A DNA stretch of 64,000 nt. Source: VBAT01 sp036520835 (GTDB lineage: Bacteria > Bacteroidota > Bacteroidia > Chitinophagales > Chitinophagaceae). The first letter of the stretch is position 1; each line of letters starts with the position of its first letter. Made by a program: the position numbers and the translations under genes. Positions 17,787-26,439 of this stretch are shown here, piece by piece. The stretch covers positions 41,397-105,396 of the forward strand of contig DATDIX010000324.1 of the NCBI GenBank assembly GCA_036520835.1, given 5' to 3'. Under the pieces are notes generated by a model. The model was not told the DNA's origin, did not search any database, and saw only the letters and a list, made by a program, of their open reading frames with translations.

Positions 17787-19202
17787 TTAATTGTGCTGGT
17801 AAGTTTCCCAGCCGAGGTAATTATCAAACGCCTCTTTCAATATCCCTGCTGTTTTACTTGCATTCATCACTACGTGGTGCTCAAAACCACTGCGGCATAC
17901 ATACTGCATCAACCCCTGCAGGTTGTTGATCTGTGCAACTGCCCGGGTACCAAATGTATTCAATGCATCATTTGTCAACTCACCCTCGCCAACGTAGGCT
18001 TTGATAACACCTTTGCAATCATCCGTGCTGATACGGCCATAAGTCAACGGCATGGCAGGAGTACGCCCATCCAACGCACCATAAGTATTCTCAGTTCCTA
18101 CACTGGTGCCAAGAATAGGTGCAGTGCTAATAGTTATATCGGGCAGAAATGATTTGGCCCAGTTTCCGCAATGAAACAACACGCATTTGGTATCATCATC
18201 AGCATAATTATTATTCCAGTCCACCAGTGCAGAAGGGGAACCGCTTGCCAACTGCATGGCATACATGCTCAGCGTGCCGGTCACATCCACTTCACAGGCA
18301 GAAGGCAACATGTTCTCACTCATCATACTCATGCTGGTACACACATTACAGCCATAATTTTTTTGGATCGATGTCCAGCACTGAATAGCCGTTGCATCCA
18401 AAGCATTCTCAGTCATAAAATCAGCCAGCACTACGTCCAGCTTTGCAATTTGTACTAATCTATCAGGCGGTGTTGATCCTGTATTGGTGTAAGCGTGAAT
18501 TTTTTCCAGCTTTTCCTTTACTGATTTGTCATCAGCCGTTAACTTATTGGCATTACCTAATATTTCTGATAAGTCAACTGTCGTTACGGAAATACCATTG
18601 CGCTGCAATAATTTTTCGCTGTAACGTACGGTATTAAAAGCGGTGGGTCTTGCACCAACCGCACCAATGCGAACTTTGCGTAAACCATTAACCACGCGGC
18701 AAATGGCAGTAAAATTTTTTAAATCCCTGGTAAACGATTCGTCTTTCGGGCTTACCACATGTTTTGTAGTAAGTGAATATTTTATTCCATACTGGTACAA
18801 ATTGTTGCAAACAGATATCTTACCGCACCAGGCATCTCTCCGGTTCACCACATCCATCTTTCCTAAATCATCAGGATAGCCCTGTACCAGTACCGGTACA
18901 TTTAACCCGGATAACTTGATCGTTTCTGCAACGCCCTTCTCATCTCCAAAATTGGGCAGCACCACCAGGATACCTTCAATGGCATCAGCATGTTGCTTAA
19001 ACAATGCTGCACATTTCCGGGCTTCCGCAAAAGTCTCCACACCTCCAAGTTTGGTATCAGCATCACTAAGTAAGACCGGCGTTATATTGAGTTTTTTGAA
19101 AACACTGATCACTTCTGACCTGGCTTCAGCTACCAGCTTATCGGGAAAAAAATCCCGGTTACCGATAATGACACCCATGGTACTATTTCTTTGAACTGCC
19201 AT
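17787..19202 (-). CDS. L-fucose/L-arabinose isomerase-family protein; candidate D-apiose isomerase
   Basis: A 471-residue cytosolic aldose-ketose isomerase of the COG2407 (L-fucose isomerase and related) type. The N-terminal region has the ILVVLPNFGDEKG segment. RIGAVGARPTAFNTVRYSEKLL opens the second domain. The metal-binding C-terminal region includes TSIQKNYGCNVCTSMSMM with SACEVDVTGTLSMYAMQLAS, where Glu and Asp are the likely metal ligands, and the late FEHHVVMN histidines. The family converts aldoses to ketoses using Mn2+. Many members have no known substrate. Being first in an isomerase, split transketolase, importer and kinase string, directly below GH140, it is a good candidate for converting D-apiose to D-apulose, although I cannot show that its fold matches the characterised apiose isomerase. 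Confidence 0.82.
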   Translation of the reverse strand: MAVQRNSTMGVIIGNRDFFPDKLVAEARSEVISVFKKLNITPVLLSDADTKLGGVETFAEARKCAALFKQHADAIEGILVVLPNFGDEKGVAETIKLSGLNVPVLVQGYPDDLGKMDVVNRRDAWCGKISVCNNLYQYGIKYSLTTKHVVSPKDESFTRDLKNFTAICRVVNGLRKVRIGAVGARPTAFNTVRYSEKLLQRNGISVTTVDLSEILGNANKLTADDKSVKEKLEKIHAYTNTGSTPPDRLVQIAKLDVVLADFMTENALDATAIQCWTSIQKNYGCNVCTSMSMMSENMLPSACEVDVTGTLSMYAMQLASGSPSALVDWNNNYADDDTKCVLFHCGNWAKSFLPDITISTAPILGTSVGTENTYGALDGRTPAMPLTYGRISTDDCKGVIKAYVGEGELTNDALNTFGTRAVAQINNLQGLMQYVCRSGFEHHVVMNASKTAGILKEAFDNYLGWETYQHN

Positions 19203-19214
19203 AATATATTACAG

Positions 19215-21041
19215 TTATTGGGTTTTTAAATACGATATATAGTAAACAGCCTCTTTATCTTTTTTATCTGCTCCCGGCAGATCATAATCCTGGTCGGTCG
19301 GTGTATCTGCATCAGGGAAACGGCGCACTGTTCCTGTCCTGAAGGCGATCCGTTCCACTGATTGCACCGGGGCAAAACATAAGTTGTTATTTGGCCTGCC
19401 ATCATTGATACTTACCGTATAGAACCTTGTTCCCACATTCAGTTCAATTTTTATGGCCAGTGTTTCCCCGGCTTTGTATTTGCCAAGACTTTTATTACGG
19501 TATCCCTGTTTTGTCAGCACATTAGCTGCTGAATCAAGCATTACCCGAAGGCAAGCCGTTCCCTTTGCATCCAGCATTTCAATTTCAAGGTTACCAAATT
19601 GATCTTGTACAGGCGTAACAGAAAATTCTATTGTGATTTTTTTTGACTCCGGGAATACCCGCTCTGCTTTTGCATAATCAAAAGGATCACTATCATGCAA
19701 TGCCAGTACTTTTTGCCCTTTAAAATTTTCAATGCCGGTTCTGCACCAGAGCGGGCTATATAAATTCCATTCGTTCAGTTCGGCTCTATACTGCTTTGAA
19801 TTGAATACATCATTCACATGAGTTGTTACTTTATCCCGGACCGGAACAGGTATCCTGCTCACCCACATATCTTCCTTATTCATGCTGTACGTCACCCACA
19901 TATTACCATCAGCAGGCTTTCCATCCATCTCCTGGATACCGCGGACATACTGCGGACCATAACTTTTATAAGCACCGCCATAGCGCATGGAAGTGATCTC
20001 CCCGTTCACCAGCAGGAGGTTTTTATATTTCAATCCGTCATCACTCACACTTACAGCCAGCGGCCAGCGAAATTCAGAAGGATTATATACTGTGGCATAT
20101 TTCCTGTCATTGGTTCTTTGTCCCCATATTTTTGCATTAGCATTCACAAACCCGGGCGCCCTCGTTGGACTATACTGCCATGTTTTTCCTTCATCTTTGC
20201 TGATACTGGTCAAAGCGTATTTCCATAGTGCCACTGCCCGGCCATCCGGTAAATGATAATAATTAAACGCTTTGAAATCTTTTTGTAATGGGATCAGCGG
20301 ATCATTCCTGTCACCCTCCTCTACGGTTTGCATCATTAATAAAGGTGTAGTGAGTATTTCATCACCGGCTGCTACCAGCCCTTTATCATTTGAGGATTTG
20401 TAAAACGGGTAAGAAGTGTTCTTTTCATTAAAGGAATGATTATACCTCAAAAAGTAAATGGACCCGAAACTTCCGTCCGCTTTTATCTCCCGTATCACAC
20501 GGCCAATACCATTCCCATCATTAGGATCATCTTTTTGACCTAATGCAATTCCATAAAAAGCCAGCGCAAATAATCGTTTTGATTTTGAAGTATAAAAACC
20601 AAAACGCTGATGCATCACCGCATAGCTGTTCTTTGCTGTATCGGTCTTTCCTTCTTTTGCAAACCCATCGGGAATTTTATATGGCGGAAAGACCACTACA
20701 GGATAAGACCAGTTGTAACCATCTTTCGAGGTCTGCAACAATGTTTGACCGGGAGGGATATGCTCGCCAACAGGATCACTTAAATACTCAAGATAAAATG
20801 TATTGTTCCAGTACGCCAGCATCGGCGCATGGTTGTAGGTCCATGAAGCAGCGCCTGTGTCAGCCCGGTTGGCCCTCATGGTTTGGATATTATGTACACC
20901 AACAGCAGGTGATAACTGCCCGTGATGATAATCAACATTGGATAAGGTACTTCCAATATAGCGAACTGTATCCTGTGCATCCGATGCAAGAAATAATAAG
21001 TGCAGTGTGACAACACCCATTATATGATAAAGCAGCTTCAT
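19215..21041 (-). CDS. Secreted sialidase-like beta-propeller with C-terminal jelly-roll domain
   Basis: A 608-residue exported protein (signal peptide about 1-22). The N-terminal 400 residues look like a beta-propeller with Asp-box-like turns (TSKDGYNWSYP, SKDEGKTWQYSP, SVSDDGLKY) and conserved patches NHAPMLAYWNNTFYLEYLSD and GVHNIQTMRANR near the start. The last 180 residues, from about 425, form a probable concanavalin/laminin-G-like sandwich (KKITIEFSVTPVQ, GTRFYTVSINDG). It cannot be placed in a numbered GH or PL family by eye. It overlaps the GH43-like gene by four bases (ATGA) and follows GH140 in the same string, so it probably acts on the same pectin side chain. Confidence 0.7.
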   Translation of the reverse strand: MKLLYHIMGVVTLHLLFLASDAQDTVRYIGSTLSNVDYHHGQLSPAVGVHNIQTMRANRADTGAASWTYNHAPMLAYWNNTFYLEYLSDPVGEHIPPGQTLLQTSKDGYNWSYPVVVFPPYKIPDGFAKEGKTDTAKNSYAVMHQRFGFYTSKSKRLFALAFYGIALGQKDDPNDGNGIGRVIREIKADGSFGSIYFLRYNHSFNEKNTSYPFYKSSNDKGLVAAGDEILTTPLLMMQTVEEGDRNDPLIPLQKDFKAFNYYHLPDGRAVALWKYALTSISKDEGKTWQYSPTRAPGFVNANAKIWGQRTNDRKYATVYNPSEFRWPLAVSVSDDGLKYKNLLLVNGEITSMRYGGAYKSYGPQYVRGIQEMDGKPADGNMWVTYSMNKEDMWVSRIPVPVRDKVTTHVNDVFNSKQYRAELNEWNLYSPLWCRTGIENFKGQKVLALHDSDPFDYAKAERVFPESKKITIEFSVTPVQDQFGNLEIEMLDAKGTACLRVMLDSAANVLTKQGYRNKSLGKYKAGETLAIKIELNVGTRFYTVSINDGRPNNNLCFAPVQSVERIAFRTGTVRRFPDADTPTDQDYDLPGADKKDKEAVYYISYLKTQ

Positions 21042-21964
21042 TGTTTATTAAAATGTGTCAATAGTTTTTTAACCGTTTTTCGCTTCACCAGTACGATCGT
21101 TCCGTGTTTATGTCCTTCCGGCAGTTTTACTTTGGTTGTTATCGTGTCAAAATGAACAAAATCCTTTGTCGCCGAAGCATCATATATCTTTTTCCTGTAT
21201 GAATCATAATAGATCAGCCATTCATCTTTCACTTTTACCACGGATGGCCCTTCTGTAAAATTCTCCGTGAAGGCTTTTGAAACATTCTTCCATGGCCCTA
21301 ACGGGGAATCACTGAATGCAACTTTAATGTCCCTCTCCGGTCTCGTGTTATCTTTTAATACAAGCACATAATCCTTAGCTGCCTTTTTTACGATTACCGC
21401 ATCGATCACACTAAAGCCCGGATCAAGAAATAGCTTTGCCGGGGAAAAGGTTTTAAAATCTCTTGACGTTGTCACATACATCCGGTGGTTATTACTGTCT
21501 TCTTCTATGCCCCTTTCAAATCTCCCGGGGATACAGGAAGCCCAGATAATGATAAATTGTTTTTCATCCTCATCATAAAACAATTCCGGCGCCCATACAT
21601 TCACCGTCGTTGGCTCATGCGCCATAACCGGTATGAATTGCTGTTCGCTCCAGTGAACAAGGTCATTTGATGAAGCATAACCAAAACCTTTATCACCTTT
21701 CCAGCTGCTCGTCCACACCAAATGAAAAGTGCCATCCGGCGCCTGCACCATCGATGGGTCACGCATCACTTTCTGGTTACCCACTTTTGGTTGTAAAAGA
21801 ACTGTATCAAAATCGCTCCAATTCTTGCCATCGAAACTGTACAACATTCGTAAACCTTCATTCGCCGGCTCATGAAATGAAGTGAAGAGATATGCTTTAC
21901 CCGTACATGCAACAGATCCAATTATCACAAAACACAAAATGATATATTGTATGACCCTCCTCAC
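21038..21964 (-). CDS. GH43-like five-bladed beta-propeller lipoprotein
   Basis: A 308-residue putative arabinosidase/galactosidase/xylosidase-type enzyme. Lipobox GSVAC puts the lipidated Cys at residue 20, so it is membrane-attached. The GH43-type catalytic triad is suggested by MRDPSMVQAPDG (base Asp), FSVIDAVIVKK (pKa-modulating Asp) and FTEGPSVVKV (acid Glu), with WAPELFYDEDEKQF as the typical tryptophan blade. The GTG start at 21962-21964 overlaps the GH140 stop by four bases, and its own TGA overlaps the next ATG, so GH140, this gene and the next are translationally coupled. Subfamily and linkage cannot be told from sequence by eye. Confidence 0.82.
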   Translation of the reverse strand: MRRVIQYIILCFVIIGSVACTGKAYLFTSFHEPANEGLRMLYSFDGKNWSDFDTVLLQPKVGNQKVMRDPSMVQAPDGTFHLVWTSSWKGDKGFGYASSNDLVHWSEQQFIPVMAHEPTTVNVWAPELFYDEDEKQFIIIWASCIPGRFERGIEEDSNNHRMYVTTSRDFKTFSPAKLFLDPGFSVIDAVIVKKAAKDYVLVLKDNTRPERDIKVAFSDSPLGPWKNVSKAFTENFTEGPSVVKVKDEWLIYYDSYRKKIYDASATKDFVHFDTITTKVKLPEGHKHGTIVLVKRKTVKKLLTHFNKQ

Positions 21965-23361
21965 TGCTTGCTGGTTGCTTTTGATTTTTCAATGACCAAT
22001 ACCCAATCATTACCATCCTGTTTCTCTCCCGGCGGGTTAAATCCTTTTATATCATTCAGCCTTGCTTTATATACAACCTGTATACTACCATCTTTCGGAT
22101 TGAACCAGTAAGCATCCGTTAAACCAAAACCTAATTTTTCAGTAGCCACTTTAAAGTTTCTCCCGTTATACACATAAAACATCGCATAGCTTTTTCCCCT
22201 TGTAGCAGCAACTCTTTCATAGCGTTCACCATTATCTGTTACCAGGTCCTGTGCAGGTACACGATCGAAATAAGATCTACTATAAATGAGTTTCTTTAAA
22301 TGGATCATCTGGGTGGCGCCTTCTGCTTTGATGGTTTCCTTCCAGCCTGAAGTAACACCATAATTCGCTGTCCAGTCACCCATTTTGTTGAACTGCATTA
22401 CTGCATTTTCACCATAGGTAAACCCTGCACCACCTGCAAACACATTCCAATAAGCATAACGACGCAGATCAGCACCTTTCCAACGTAGTTGTAAACTATC
22501 ATGCAATCCATGCGGAATGTTTTCATACGAAGGCTCCCCGTCCAATGTTGGTTTAACGGGTTTTAACTTGTAATCCATGTTGACATATTTCCAGTTGTCT
22601 TCCCCGTAATGATTCGTTTCGTTACTGCTGGTATCCTGTGCATAATTTTTATGACCGCTTTGAAACATATTGAAATCAAGCCATGCTTCGTTATGAAACC
22701 AATCGCTGGAAGAAGTTCTGCCACGCGGATGATAGGTCATTAAATGTTTTGCGTCATTTTTCTTAATAGATGTGCCGATGATTTTCCATACTTCCATCCC
22801 ATCTGTTCCTTTTACATCGCCACCGTTAAGCCAGATGATATTGCTCCTGCTCTTGTAACGTGTTGCCAAAAATTTCGCATAAGCTTCAGCCTGCTGCACA
22901 TTTACTTTTCCTCCTTTTACATTGCTGCCCCATACCGGCACCATGGCCATGTAGATACCTCGTTTGGCTGCTTCGTTCACAATAAAATCAACATGGTCCC
23001 AGTAATCGTATGCAGTTTCATTTTTATAATCGCTACCAGGCGTAACATTCGGTTGTGATACATCTTCGTTGATCAATGCGCTATCGCCATACACATTTTT
23101 TGTATTGTTCATATCGTGCAGCACCATTACCTGCACCACGTTGAAACCCTGCTGTTTTCTTGTTTCGAGATAATGCACCGCATCTTCCCTGTTGCATTTT
23201 ACAAACAACAACCAACCCGTATCGCCCAGCCAGAAGAATGGTTTGCCATCTCCAGTTTGAAAGAATCTTCCGTTGGATGACACTTTCAGCCGGGGCAGAT
23301 TTGTCTGCGCCTGCACTAACGAAAACATCATCATCAGTACTATGGTAAATATCTTTTTCAT
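21961..23361 (-). CDS. GH140 family glycosidase (DUF4038), probable apiosidase
   Basis: The 466-residue protein (signal peptide 1-18) has the DUF4038/PF13204 TIM barrel followed by a C-terminal Collagen_bind_2-like sandwich. GH140 was founded on the Bacteroides thetaiotaomicron RG-II enzyme that cleaves the bond between D-apiofuranose and galacturonic acid. Family signatures are FFWLGDTGWLLF (43-54), NIIWLNGGD (174-182) and TLDGEPSYEN (272-281). Asp182 and Glu276 are the likely acid/base and nucleophile by position. MYHPRG-type and RRYAYWNVFAGGAGFTYG segments also fit. It overlaps both neighbours by four bases. Related DUF4038 proteins of other function exist, so apiosidase activity is inferred from family and from the apiose-type sugar catabolism genes just downstream. 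Confidence 0.88.
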   Translation of the reverse strand: MKKIFTIVLMMMFSLVQAQTNLPRLKVSSNGRFFQTGDGKPFFWLGDTGWLLFVKCNREDAVHYLETRKQQGFNVVQVMVLHDMNNTKNVYGDSALINEDVSQPNVTPGSDYKNETAYDYWDHVDFIVNEAAKRGIYMAMVPVWGSNVKGGKVNVQQAEAYAKFLATRYKSRSNIIWLNGGDVKGTDGMEVWKIIGTSIKKNDAKHLMTYHPRGRTSSSDWFHNEAWLDFNMFQSGHKNYAQDTSSNETNHYGEDNWKYVNMDYKLKPVKPTLDGEPSYENIPHGLHDSLQLRWKGADLRRYAYWNVFAGGAGFTYGENAVMQFNKMGDWTANYGVTSGWKETIKAEGATQMIHLKKLIYSRSYFDRVPAQDLVTDNGERYERVAATRGKSYAMFYVYNGRNFKVATEKLGFGLTDAYWFNPKDGSIQVVYKARLNDIKGFNPPGEKQDGNDWVLVIEKSKATSKQ

Positions 23362-26300
23362 CTTTTTGCTGTTGCCGGCGTTTTCTCCAGTCTCTTTGTT
23401 TCCCTGTTATAAATAATGCTGGTCTTACCGTTGCTCAGTATATATTCATCGCTATTTTTCGAAGTGACGGGTTTCATTGTCGCTGCAGCCTTCAACAGGT
23501 CTTTATCTATACTATCCGGCAATACCGGCAAACTGCCTCCCGCCATAAACGCTGCCATACCGAACTCCGGGTAGCTGTCGCCTGAATAGATAACTGCTTT
23601 TGAAGGGTACTTATCTCTGTACTCTTTCACGGCGCGGTATACCTGTTCAAAACTTGTTTTCTTTGGCTTTAGCAATCTCGCATGCTGGCGGGGAGCCAGG
23701 TTTTGTCCTCCTTTTGGTTCATAGGCGGTCCCATCAGCCTGGTAATGCCAGTAACGAATATCGATCAAATCAACTATAACCGCATAGGCCGGATCACTTA
23801 ATATAGCATCCTGAACATCTTTAGTAGTGCTCAACCCTATGATCTGTTTTTTGCCTGTTTCCTTTTCCCAGTCTTTAATTACATCCAGCCAGAATTTTAC
23901 AAAATGAACCGGGCCGGTGAATTCTTCTCCTATCAGTTGTATGACGCCATTGTTGTCTTTGAAGTTATTTAAGCACTGCCGGATATACTTTCGATGCAGT
24001 TCCTTCCTGAAAGGATTTGAAATATCATAAAACTGTTCTGCATAGAATATACGTTTGTCCCCGGCGTAATTTACAGGCTCCACAAAACCTGTATTATTGA
24101 TATTGTTAGCTGTGCGCCAGGGAAAATCGGCATAATGCGCCCCGGCTTCTATAATATTATGCTGGAAATAATTCTGGTGAACAAGCAATAAACCTTTCTG
24201 ATCTGCCAGGTCAGCAAATTGTTTCAAGCGACTCCAGTAAAAAGCATTGTATTTGGTCAGGTCATACTTGCTTAAACCGTCCCAGGCTGTTTCTTTGCCG
24301 CTCCTGGCAAAAGGCAATTCATAAAATGGCGGCCAAACTTCTCCATCCATTCTTCTTATACGTTCATGATCATCGCGTCTTCTATCGTACCACAAACCAT
24401 AATTATGTTCTATTGCAGCAGTATTGGTAGCTTTCATTTCATCGGTCACTTCATCCAGGTTATCTGTCAGGCCCCGGCCATCCCTTCCCGGGACAAAACG
24501 GGTGATATGCGGTTTTGCATTTTGCAGATCTTTTCCCTGTGTGCCACCGCTCCACCACTGCACACCCTGTCGTTTACCAATTATCAACTGATCAGCTCTA
24601 ACGAGTAAACCGTTTTTTATTTGCATTGACGGAGCTAAAGCTACCCCGATTATTTTTTTAATTCCAACCTGGTCTATCGTTTTTATACCTTCTGCATTTA
24701 CTGAAACCGGGTTTCGCCTGGATGACTGGTCGATCCATTCCTTTAATTGCATGCGTGGCATAGCAGCCTGCTTTGTCAATTCATTGGCTGTTTCTGCAGA
24801 AGGACTGCTGGATGCTTCAGTGGGGATATATAATATCTGCGAAAGATGATCAACATTTTTATTCAGCCGCTCTGCTAATTGCGCATAATAAAGGCTTCGG
24901 GGGCTGATCGTATTGTTGGATTCACCCCAGTAGCCGTCACCGGCAAACTGGCTCCAGTTACCAAATGCCCAGTTTTGTGCTGTAGGCGGTTTATAACAAT
25001 CGATCCTCGCTGCTGTACAATTCCAGAACACGCTGTTTGCAGCAGCCCAACCTGCGCCGTTTGCATCCTGTCCCCGGTTACTAAACCGCAACGCATTGCC
25101 ATCCACATTCACCACGTCAAATAAAACACCAGAAGCCCAGCTGTCAATGGTCCCGCTGAAACTGTATGGCAAAACAGATTCACATTGCACGAATGCATTG
25201 GGACCCGGAGCGCAATAACCTGTTGCAAAATCATGGTACCCATTTTCAGCATAACAACGCTGAAATAATGTTTGCTGCCCGGTAGTTAAAAATGTATAGC
25301 GTCTTTGTCCGCCGATCTCTGAAACAGGGTGAAGGGATTTACAATCTTCAACCGTTATACGCTTGGAGGTTTCCAGTACACTTACCGCCGAACCGGCAAA
25401 GTTTTCAAAAATTACCTGGCGCACCCATGCATCTTCTGCATGCTCAATATTAATGGCATTCCAGCGATGGTCCTCATCTTTCAGGTTGCTTTTATTATAA
25501 GCAGAAACACAACGCAGGTTTTCAATGCCTGCATTATTAATTCTTCCATTCCCCTGGTAAAAATAAACCGAGCCGCCACCATAAGCTGAATCAATAGCAG
25601 TGGTAAGCGGGGCATCAATAGTAATGATGGTGCCTTCTATTTTTGTAATGGTCCTGTCGAAGAACAGGTCACGGTCACCGGGTTTCCAGCCTAAGGCGCT
25701 GATACCTCCGCCAAATATTTCAGTACCCAGCGCTGCAATCCACTCCTTAGTTGAAGGCCGGCGGATAATAATTTTATTTGAATACTGTTTGATTAAAATG
25801 GAACTGTCAACATGAAAACTGGTTGCATTAACGGGCACATACCTATCAGTAATTTTTAACCCGGCCAGGTCTTTGGGTATATCATTCTTACCAAGAATTT
25901 TTATCAACGTTTGCCTTCCTGTTCCAGTCCCCGTAATTGTTGTACCGTTTGTACCCATGCCGCTTCCACGAAGCACCACCCCGCTTGCCGTTATACGTAA
26001 CTGCCCGGCTACTTCGTAAATTCCTTTCTGTAATAAAACCGCTCCGCGAAAACCTTTTGCATCAACCGGTAAGCCCGCCACGTAATCCAGGGCGGATTGA
26101 ATACGTAGTGTAGCATCGCCTTTTGTAACAGGAACAACAATTTTGACAGGAACATCAGGTATCGGCTTTTCAGAAGCCATATACCCGCAATAAGAAAAAT
26201 CCGGGATGCGGTTACCCAGTGAATCTGCTGAATAATTCAATCTCCCTTTTACAAAAGAAATAGGTGGCGCAGGTTTTACTTCTTTTTGTGCAAGTACCTG

Positions 26301-26390
26301 ATTGGAGACAGCAACAATACCTATACATACCAATGTGGCATGAATCGCACACTTATTAAAAAAACCCTTTGTTGTTGCTGACCCGTTCAA
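23358..26390 (-). CDS. Secreted two-domain protein: pectate-lyase-like beta-helix plus DUF6298 domain
   Basis: A 1010-residue exported protein. The only plausible start is TTG at 26388-26390, since a TAG lies 24 bases upstream in frame; the signal peptide ends around VLAQ. Residues about 85-500 look like a right-handed parallel beta-helix of the pectate-lyase superfamily (GFRGAVLLQKGIYEV, ASGVVLRGSG, then repeated NxxIENLRC/WVRQVIFENF coils). Residues about 570-990 match DUF6298 as I recall it and look like an alpha/beta barrel (LLVHQNYFQHNI, VIQLIGEEFTGP, AVIYSGDSYPEFG). Glu in LIGEEF and Asp in SGDSYPE are possible catalytic residues. No activity is known to me. The gene overlaps GH140 by four bases. 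Confidence 0.75.
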   Translation of the reverse strand: MNGSATTKGFFNKCAIHATLVCIGIVAVSNQVLAQKEVKPAPPISFVKGRLNYSADSLGNRIPDFSYCGYMASEKPIPDVPVKIVVPVTKGDATLRIQSALDYVAGLPVDAKGFRGAVLLQKGIYEVAGQLRITASGVVLRGSGMGTNGTTITGTGTGRQTLIKILGKNDIPKDLAGLKITDRYVPVNATSFHVDSSILIKQYSNKIIIRRPSTKEWIAALGTEIFGGGISALGWKPGDRDLFFDRTITKIEGTIITIDAPLTTAIDSAYGGGSVYFYQGNGRINNAGIENLRCVSAYNKSNLKDEDHRWNAINIEHAEDAWVRQVIFENFAGSAVSVLETSKRITVEDCKSLHPVSEIGGQRRYTFLTTGQQTLFQRCYAENGYHDFATGYCAPGPNAFVQCESVLPYSFSGTIDSWASGVLFDVVNVDGNALRFSNRGQDANGAGWAAANSVFWNCTAARIDCYKPPTAQNWAFGNWSQFAGDGYWGESNNTISPRSLYYAQLAERLNKNVDHLSQILYIPTEASSSPSAETANELTKQAAMPRMQLKEWIDQSSRRNPVSVNAEGIKTIDQVGIKKIIGVALAPSMQIKNGLLVRADQLIIGKRQGVQWWSGGTQGKDLQNAKPHITRFVPGRDGRGLTDNLDEVTDEMKATNTAAIEHNYGLWYDRRRDDHERIRRMDGEVWPPFYELPFARSGKETAWDGLSKYDLTKYNAFYWSRLKQFADLADQKGLLLVHQNYFQHNIIEAGAHYADFPWRTANNINNTGFVEPVNYAGDKRIFYAEQFYDISNPFRKELHRKYIRQCLNNFKDNNGVIQLIGEEFTGPVHFVKFWLDVIKDWEKETGKKQIIGLSTTKDVQDAILSDPAYAVIVDLIDIRYWHYQADGTAYEPKGGQNLAPRQHARLLKPKKTSFEQVYRAVKEYRDKYPSKAVIYSGDSYPEFGMAAFMAGGSLPVLPDSIDKDLLKAAATMKPVTSKNSDEYILSNGKTSIIYNRETKRLEKTPATAKR

Positions 26391-26439
26391 AACTGCTGGT
26401 TTTAATGCCTGCTAATATCATTATAAATCTACTGTTTAT

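Noticed and set aside
17747..17827. Upstream extension of the transketolase N-subunit
   Set aside because: It overlaps the isomerase gene and includes TTTAAACTT repeat units; the ATG at 17746 gives the usual family length.
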